Assembly (NCBI GenBank): GCA_025890175.1
Contig: JANPYM010000001.1
Coordinates: 2,092,853-2,156,852, forward strand
Reading direction: 5' to 3'
Length of the DNA stretch: 64,000 bases
Source: Ciborinia camelliae
Lineage: Eukaryota; Ascomycota; Leotiomycetes; Helotiales; Sclerotiniaceae
Below are positions 57,765 through 64,000 of the stretch, one piece after another. The position numbers and the translations under genes were made by a program. A model generated the notes under the pieces. The model searched no databases. It was given only the letters and a program-made list of their open reading frames with translations, and was not told the origin of the DNA. The first letter of the stretch is position 1, and each line of letters begins with the position of its first letter.

Positions 57765-60700
57765 CAATATCTTGCCATCCCTTCTTTTTTTACTATTGTT
57801 TTTAAACAAGGGAAGATTTTTTTGGCATATTTAACGATCGATTAACACGAAGCTGGGAAGTAGGAGGCAATTAATTTTATTTTTGGAGTTTTGGGTTTGG
57901 GCAAATCGCTCTCGTCTAACTTTCCTATCATTCGATGGGTTGCAAATTATGCAGTGGCAGTTGTAGTAATATAACGAACCACGAATGTCATATCAACAAC
58001 AATTAAGAAATCGGCATAAACTTCAGCGCCCAAGATAATAATGCAAATTTGATGGGGTTCGCAATATTTGGTATTGGCCGGCCTACTCCAATATCGCCTG
58101 ATGCAATCATTTGATATCATATAACTACTAGGTAGGTATTCCATGCTCATCTTTAAAAGCTTCAAGACTCTCCTAGAGAAGTGGTAAGTTATATAATGTT
58201 CATCCATCTCATCTATTCTTTGTACGACTTGCATATTTCCATGGATTTTGAACCCCTTATCTTATTCTATCATCCACTACTGGTATTCTCCCGACGCCGA
58301 TTGATTAAAGGGAAAATGGAGGAGGGGGAATTAGGCGAGGTTGGATGTTTGGGGGTTGTTGGGTGGAGTGGGTGGGGTAGGATGAGGATGGTGGGGGAGG
58401 GGAGGGAAGGTATGTAGATGGAGTGGGTGGGCCATGAAGCAGAGGGGCGAGCTGTGGAAGAGACTGGGTCTGATTAATGGTTGTGGGGTTTTGGGGAGGG
58501 TTAGGGCGATTGATGGGTTGTTGGGGGAGAGGGGGGGGGAGGTGCGTGGCGTGTTGGGATATGGTTCCGTGGGTTAGCATGATGGGATTTTGGGTGTCGA
58601 TTGAACCGGAAGTGTGGGGGATAACGAATGACTTGTATTGGACTTGGTCGAAGGTTTTCGCATCAGGATGTAATGGGTGGGATCGGCGGAAATTAGATCT
58701 TGCAAGCTTTGTATTGCTAAATTTAGATAGATCTTGAGTGAGACTTGGTAACTTCTGGGACTTAGAAGGGTTCGCATTGCAATGAGGCTAGGTTTGTCTT
58801 ACAATGTGGCTTCTGTACTATTCTGAGGCGAGATGAAGAACATCCACGAATGTTGGTAAGTTAGAAGGCTCAACGTAGAGAAAGTAGAAACCCGGTATCC
58901 CGTCTCCGTGCAGCAAACAATCATATAATATATCGCAAAACTGGAGTTCTAACATAGTGTAATCTTTTGAAGGTTTTGCTACGGCCGAGATTTCTTTCCA
59001 TTTACTTACTATATGTAACGATCGATAACATGGGCGAAATCATGGAAAGTAATTTCTGGAAATCTATCTTGGAGGTCATTTAGTAAGGGGATTTATGTAA
59101 AGATATGGGAAGCGTGGGTTGAGGATAGCTCGCTCGTCCATAAGATTAGGAGAATTCTCATCTCATGTAGTTCTGGAGAAATGTGATGATTATTCATCTT
59201 GGAGTAAAATTCGGATATCGTTTGATTTTTTTTTGGAGTTTAGAAAGAAGTTTTAATGATAATTATGTCAACTACCTACTAGGTATATATCATATATTGT
59301 CACGATGGCCTCAAAGACCAAAGAAAGAAGATAAATTCAGAAGAAGAGAAGGCAGGTTAGATTTTTCCGTCTAGGGTACAAAGAGCTTTATATGTACAGA
59401 TGAGAATGGATGTCACGGTACTAGCATCATATTCGAGACATAGACTTAGTTACAGTATATGTAGCACTTGAATGCAACTGTCCTCATGCATCATGACGGC
59501 AAGTCTTTCATCTTCCTTGACCGATTCACCGATAAATGTAACGCGCAATATCCAACTGACGCGCTTCTTCTCTCTATTCCATCTGGTGGTGCGGGGATCT
59601 TGCTCCCTGCATGTATGATGTATGATGTATGCATCTTTGCGGCATGAAGTAATTATCCGTACTGCACTGGCAATTTATTATTGATTGTTTGGATATAAAC
59701 TGGTGAACCGTATCGGCTTGTTGCTTTGTGATCGGCCATTATATGGGAAGTTGTATTAACTCCCTATATATATCCAACTTGGGTATTCGGAATCCAGATG
59801 TAGATCACCAACCGTATAATTCAAGATGGGAGTGAAAGATCATTATGGGATCACTTCAAAGTTCATGGGAGTCTATTACAGCCGTTGCAGGAAAGGTTCC
59901 CGTATGTAAAAGAAATCAAAGACTAGAAACTAGATATGAATCTAACAACTGTACTGCCCATAAAACACTCTTCCATGACCATCCCTTCTCCCACGTCCAG
60001 ACTCCAGAGTAATTGGTCTAGATGAATCAAATCAATTGCTATAAAGACGATTTTCTCTACACTAGGTATCATAACATCACCTTTGCCACTGTGAATTGAG
60101 GTGATTCATTGGGATATGGATAATGTAAATAATTAGATTCAATATTCATCCCGTGCTTTGTGGTGTTATTGTAAGATTTAAGATGATTAACTTCTGATCT
60201 TGTAGATGATTAAATTGGAAGGTTAAGTTATAGGCAATACCCAGTAGTGAAAATGTGAATAGAATCAACTGATGAAGAGGATATTTAATCTTATTTATGA
60301 AATATGATTGGTCAGATGTCTATATTTGCAATCATTGGATTGGATATAAATCACAAATTTATATTATAATTAATACAAGAACCTTTTAAGGAAATGGAAA
60401 GGTCCATGTAGATTCTCCAGCTTTTTTATATGGTTGGAACTTATTATAGTAACCTACCTTACTAGTTACCTTTCCATAGGTACGGTTTGAGATGACCTTA
60501 GGACCTCCATACCTAAGGTCGGGAGTTTTGTATTATATAAGAAAGGAATGATACTAGCTAAAATAGATGTTTTATATTAATTAAATGAAGAAATTGATTA
60601 TGTAATGGTTTACCAATCATTCCTTGTACCTAGGTTCCATTAAATTACTAGCAAATAACCTGAGGCCGAAACCAAAGAAAACCACTAGGTAGGTACACCT

Positions 60701-60922
60701 GGGCACCCACGGACCTACTAGGTATATATCCCGACCCATGTCCAAAAAATCATTCCCCTCCAAGATTTTTTTCTTGGTTTACTGCACAATTTTTTGTTAT
60801 CTTGGTTCATGTTAGTTTTGAGGTCAAAACATTTTCTTGACTGACTTCAACCTTTTTTCTTCGTCTTTCCTTTATTTCATTTCTGGACATTTACATGAAA
60901 TACATGTAAACGTCTTTTCAAA
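57765..60922. other. Intergenic region upstream of KAP123
   Basis: 3.2 kb with no supported gene. There is a G-rich purine stretch at 58,315-58,560 (GGGTGGGG-type runs), AT-rich DNA, and CCTACTAGGTAGGTA motifs near 60,680-60,730. The final few hundred bases hold the KAP123 promoter and a CT-rich leader. Confidence 0.4.
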
Positions 60923-63900
60923 ATGGATCAACAACAATTCCTCGAACTTTTACAGGGTGTCCAAATTCGTAAGTTCTTGGTTTCTGTTTCTGTCAAGTCC
61001 TGTCCAGTCGAGTCTGAGTCGCCAAAAAAAAACAATACCCCTCCATTTTGCTAACATTCATCTCTACAGCTGATACCGAAAGAGTCAAGGCAGCAACCAC
61101 AGAATTAAGAAAGAACTACTACCCAAATCCAGAATCACTTCTCTGGCTTATCGAGATTTTCATTTCCCATGGAGATCAAGCAATCAGACAACAAGCTGCT
61201 GTCGAGGCTCAACGCTTGGTCAAGAAGCACTGGAAAATCATCTCAGATGCCCAAAAGGAACAAATCAGACAACAGCTTCTACAAAAGACATTAAATGAAG
61301 AAGTTAAATTGGTTAGACACTCTGGTGCTCGCATCATCGCTGCCATTGCTGGTGAAGACATCGAGAATGGACAATGGGCCAATCTTCCAGATACTCTCGC
61401 ACAAGCCGCAAGCTCTCCTCAAGTCTCACACCGTGAAGTCGGAGTTTTCATTCTCTTTACTTTACTCGAGACTGCTTCGCCTTACTTTGCTGAGCAAACC
61501 GCCGTTCTATTCTCTATTCTCAGCAAGACCATCCACGACCAAGAGAGCACTGATGTACGAATCAACACTTTGATCTGTCTTGGTGCTGTTGCCACAATGA
61601 TCGAGCCAGATGAGGACCCAGAGAGTTTGAAACTCTTCCTTGAGATCTTCCCACAAATGGTCAATGTCTTGAAGAATTTCATCGATTCCAAGGAGGAAGA
61701 CCGCACTGTCCAGGCTTTCGAGGTTTTCCAAACTTTGTTGGGCTGTGAATCAGCTTTGATCGCACCCCACTTCAAGGACCTTTGCAATTTCATGCTTGAA
61801 ATTGCTGCCAATACCAACAACGAGAATGACGCAAGAACCCAAGCTTTGTCCTTCCTTATGCAATGCACCAGATACAGAAAGATGAAGATTCAAGGCGCCA
61901 AGGATTTGGGTGAGAAGATCACCATGACGAGCATGCAAATCGCTACTGAGCTCGAGGATGATGACGATGAAGATGACGAGACTTCCCCAGCTCGCTCTGC
62001 ATTGGGCCTCCTCGGCTTACTTGCAGAAAGCTTGCCACCTCGCCAAGTTATCGTCCCTCTCCTCGACGCTCTTCCACATTTCTCGAACCACCAAGATCCA
62101 AGATACCGTCAAGCAGGTATCCTCGCACTCGGAATGTGTGTTGAAGGTGCACCAGATTTCGTTGGTACTCAAATGGATAACTTCTTGCCAATTGTTTTCA
62201 AGCTTCTTGAGGACCCAGAAAGTGGTGTTAGACATGCTGCTTTGAACGGTGTTGCAAGATTGGCAGATGATCTTGCCGAAGATCTACAAAAGACTCACGA
62301 GCATCTCATTCCTGCTCTTCTCAAGAACCTCGATGCTGCCATGCATCATGCAGCTGCAGGAAACAACGACAAGCAGACTCTTGATACCATGAAGGCATCA
62401 TGTGGTGCTTTAGACTCCTTGACCGAAGGTATGGATCAAGAAATCGTCAAGAACTACCTCCCAACTCTTGTCCCACGTCTCACTCAATTATTGGACCATC
62501 CCGACGTCGGTGTCAAGTCTTCTGCCGCAAGTGCTATTGGTTCTCTCGCAAGCTCTTCTGAGCAGGAGTTCCTTCCATTCTTCAAGGACACCATCGAGAA
62601 GTTGGCCCAATTTGTTGAGTTGAAGTCAAGCAATGATGAGCTCGATCTCCGTGCTACCGTTTGTGATTCTATCGGCAGCATGGCATTAGCTGTTGGCGCT
62701 CAAAACTTCCAACCTTATGTCAAGCCATTGATGCACGCAAGTGAAGAGGCTTTACACCTTGACCACCCCCGCTTGAAGGAAACCAGTTACATTCTCTGGA
62801 GTACCTTGGCAAAGGTTTATGAGGAGGAGTTCACACCCTTCTTGGAAGGAGTTGTTACTGCTTTGGCCGCCTGTCTCGATCAAGAAGAAGACGACCACGA
62901 AGTTGAGCTCGGCGAGCATGCTCAAGAATTGCTCGGCCAAGAAGTCATTGTTGCTGGCAAGAAGGTCAAGGTCGCTGGCGCTACAGATATCGATGACGTT
63001 GATGACATGGACGATGATGATGACGATGACGATGACTGGGATGATCTTACCGCCGTTACCGCTATTGCTATGGAGAAGGAAGTTGCAGTTGAAGTTATTG
63101 GTGATATCCTCACCCATACTCGTCAACACTACATGCCTTACTTTGAGAGAACCATCGAGGCCATCTCACCATTGGTTGAGCATTCCTATGAAGGTGTTAG
63201 AAAGACTGCCATCAGTACAATGTGGAGAGCATACGCTTGCCTTTACAGTATGATGGAGGACAAGACTGGCACAAAGTGGACCCCTGGTCTACCTATGGCA
63301 ACTGAGCCAACTCCTGAGTTGGTCAAGATGGGAGAGATTGTTACAACTGCAACAATGTCCCTCTGGGAGGATGAATATGACCGGTAAGTTATTTTCATTT
63401 CTACTTTCTTTACTGCCTGAAATGATGAACAACATGACGTTATACCCAGCTCACTCAGATGCACAAGTTGCACATGCTGCGAACGCGTATCTACTCCTGA
63501 TCACTCATTTTTCGATTCTTTTATATGAAGACACTTGGAGAATATTTCTAACATTTTGCAATAGTGGTGTTGTTACCGATATCAACCGCAACATCGCCTC
63601 TACCTTGAAGCTTTGCGGTCCAGCCATCTTGGCCCAGCCAAAATTTGCTGAAACCATCAAGAACGTAATCTTCGCTGTCATCAACCGCCTTCACCCTTGT
63701 CAACAGGATCTCGGCGATGAGCTTGAGTCACCTGATGAGGATGATGCTGAGTCTTCCGAATATGACTGGCTCGTCATCGACACCGCTCTTGACCTCACCT
63801 CAAACCTTGCTCTTGCCCTCGGGGCTCAATTTGGTGAGATCTTCAAGGAGTTCGAGAAGCCTCTCAAGAAGTTCGCTTCCTCCAACACCCCATTCGAGCG

Positions 63901-64000
63901 ATCCACAGCCATTGGTGTCATTGCCGAAATCACCGGTCACATGGGTTCAGCTATCACACCATTCACTTCATCCCTTTTGCCAGTCCTCCTTAAGCGCCTT
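60923..64000 (+). CDS. KAP123: Importin beta-4 / karyopherin KAP123 (IPO4), 3' end missing
   Basis: Nuclear import receptor of the importin-beta family; KAP123 carries ribosomal proteins and histones H3/H4 in a Ran-GTP-dependent way. Exons are 60923-60968, 61070-63383 and 63565 onward. Introns are 101 and 181 bp, and both joins keep frame (VQI-P-DTER and DEYD-R-GVVT). The first exon begins MDQQQFLELLQ. HEAT repeats run throughout, e.g. YYPNPESLLWLIEIFISHGD, IRQQAAVEAQRLVKKHWK, ESGVRHAALNGVARLADDL and DVGVKSSAASAIGSL. Two acidic loops lie near residues 309-322 (ELEDDDDEDDE) and about 655-675 (Asp run then WDDL); such loops bind basic cargo in importins. IPO4 is preferred over KAP121/IPO5 from the DTERVKAATTEL start and the LNEEVKLVRHSGARIIAAIA block. 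The gene runs off the right edge. Confidence 0.94.

Overview
This is nuclear DNA of a filamentous ascomycete. Genes are short and split by introns of about 50-100 bp with GT...AG ends. The content (a GH12 cellulase-fold enzyme, a GPI-anchored GH72 glucanosyltransferase, small secreted cysteine-rich proteins, degraded regulators) and the many CCTACCTAGG-like intergenic motifs suggest a plant-associated leotiomycete, most likely of the Botrytis/Sclerotinia group. The genus is an inference, not something the sequence proves.

Layout. 1-11.6 kb is a compact housekeeping block: UBA2 (SUMO E1, -, runs off the left edge), the queuosine-salvage protein QNG1 (+), a 968-aa probable mitochondrial helical/PPR-like protein (-), the zinc-binding protein CZIB (DUF866, +), SmF (+) and PRMT5/Skb1 (-). 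13.9-18.2 kb holds two paralogous ten-cysteine secreted proteins in convergent orientation around a decayed ankyrin-repeat gene. 18.5-20.1 kb has a hAT-type MITE with a perfect 8-bp target-site duplication and a weaker TA-flanked element. 20.9-25.0 kb is a cluster of an unfamiliar short repeat (core TTTTGTTGCATATCT) in both orientations, interleaved with minisatellites. GH72 lies at 28.2-30.0 kb and GH12 at 37.2-38.0 kb.

Between these two enzymes a 1.74-kb segment appears twice on either side of a 10-N gap. This is almost certainly an unmerged contig overlap, so the copy number is false. It carries a second hAT-type MITE (8-bp TSD CTTCAGTT) with telomere-like TTAGGG repeats inside.

38-60.9 kb is a gene desert with relics: a frameshifted Zn2Cys6 transcription factor, a frameshifted single-span membrane protein, another broken ORF set, and two weak small-gene candidates. 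The right edge enters the importin KAP123/IPO4 (+, runs off the window). The conserved ends thus frame an accessory, repeat-rich middle. No bacterial-type operons, CRISPR arrays, rRNA or convincing tRNA genes were seen. Exon borders were placed by eye from reading frame, splice consensus and family conservation.
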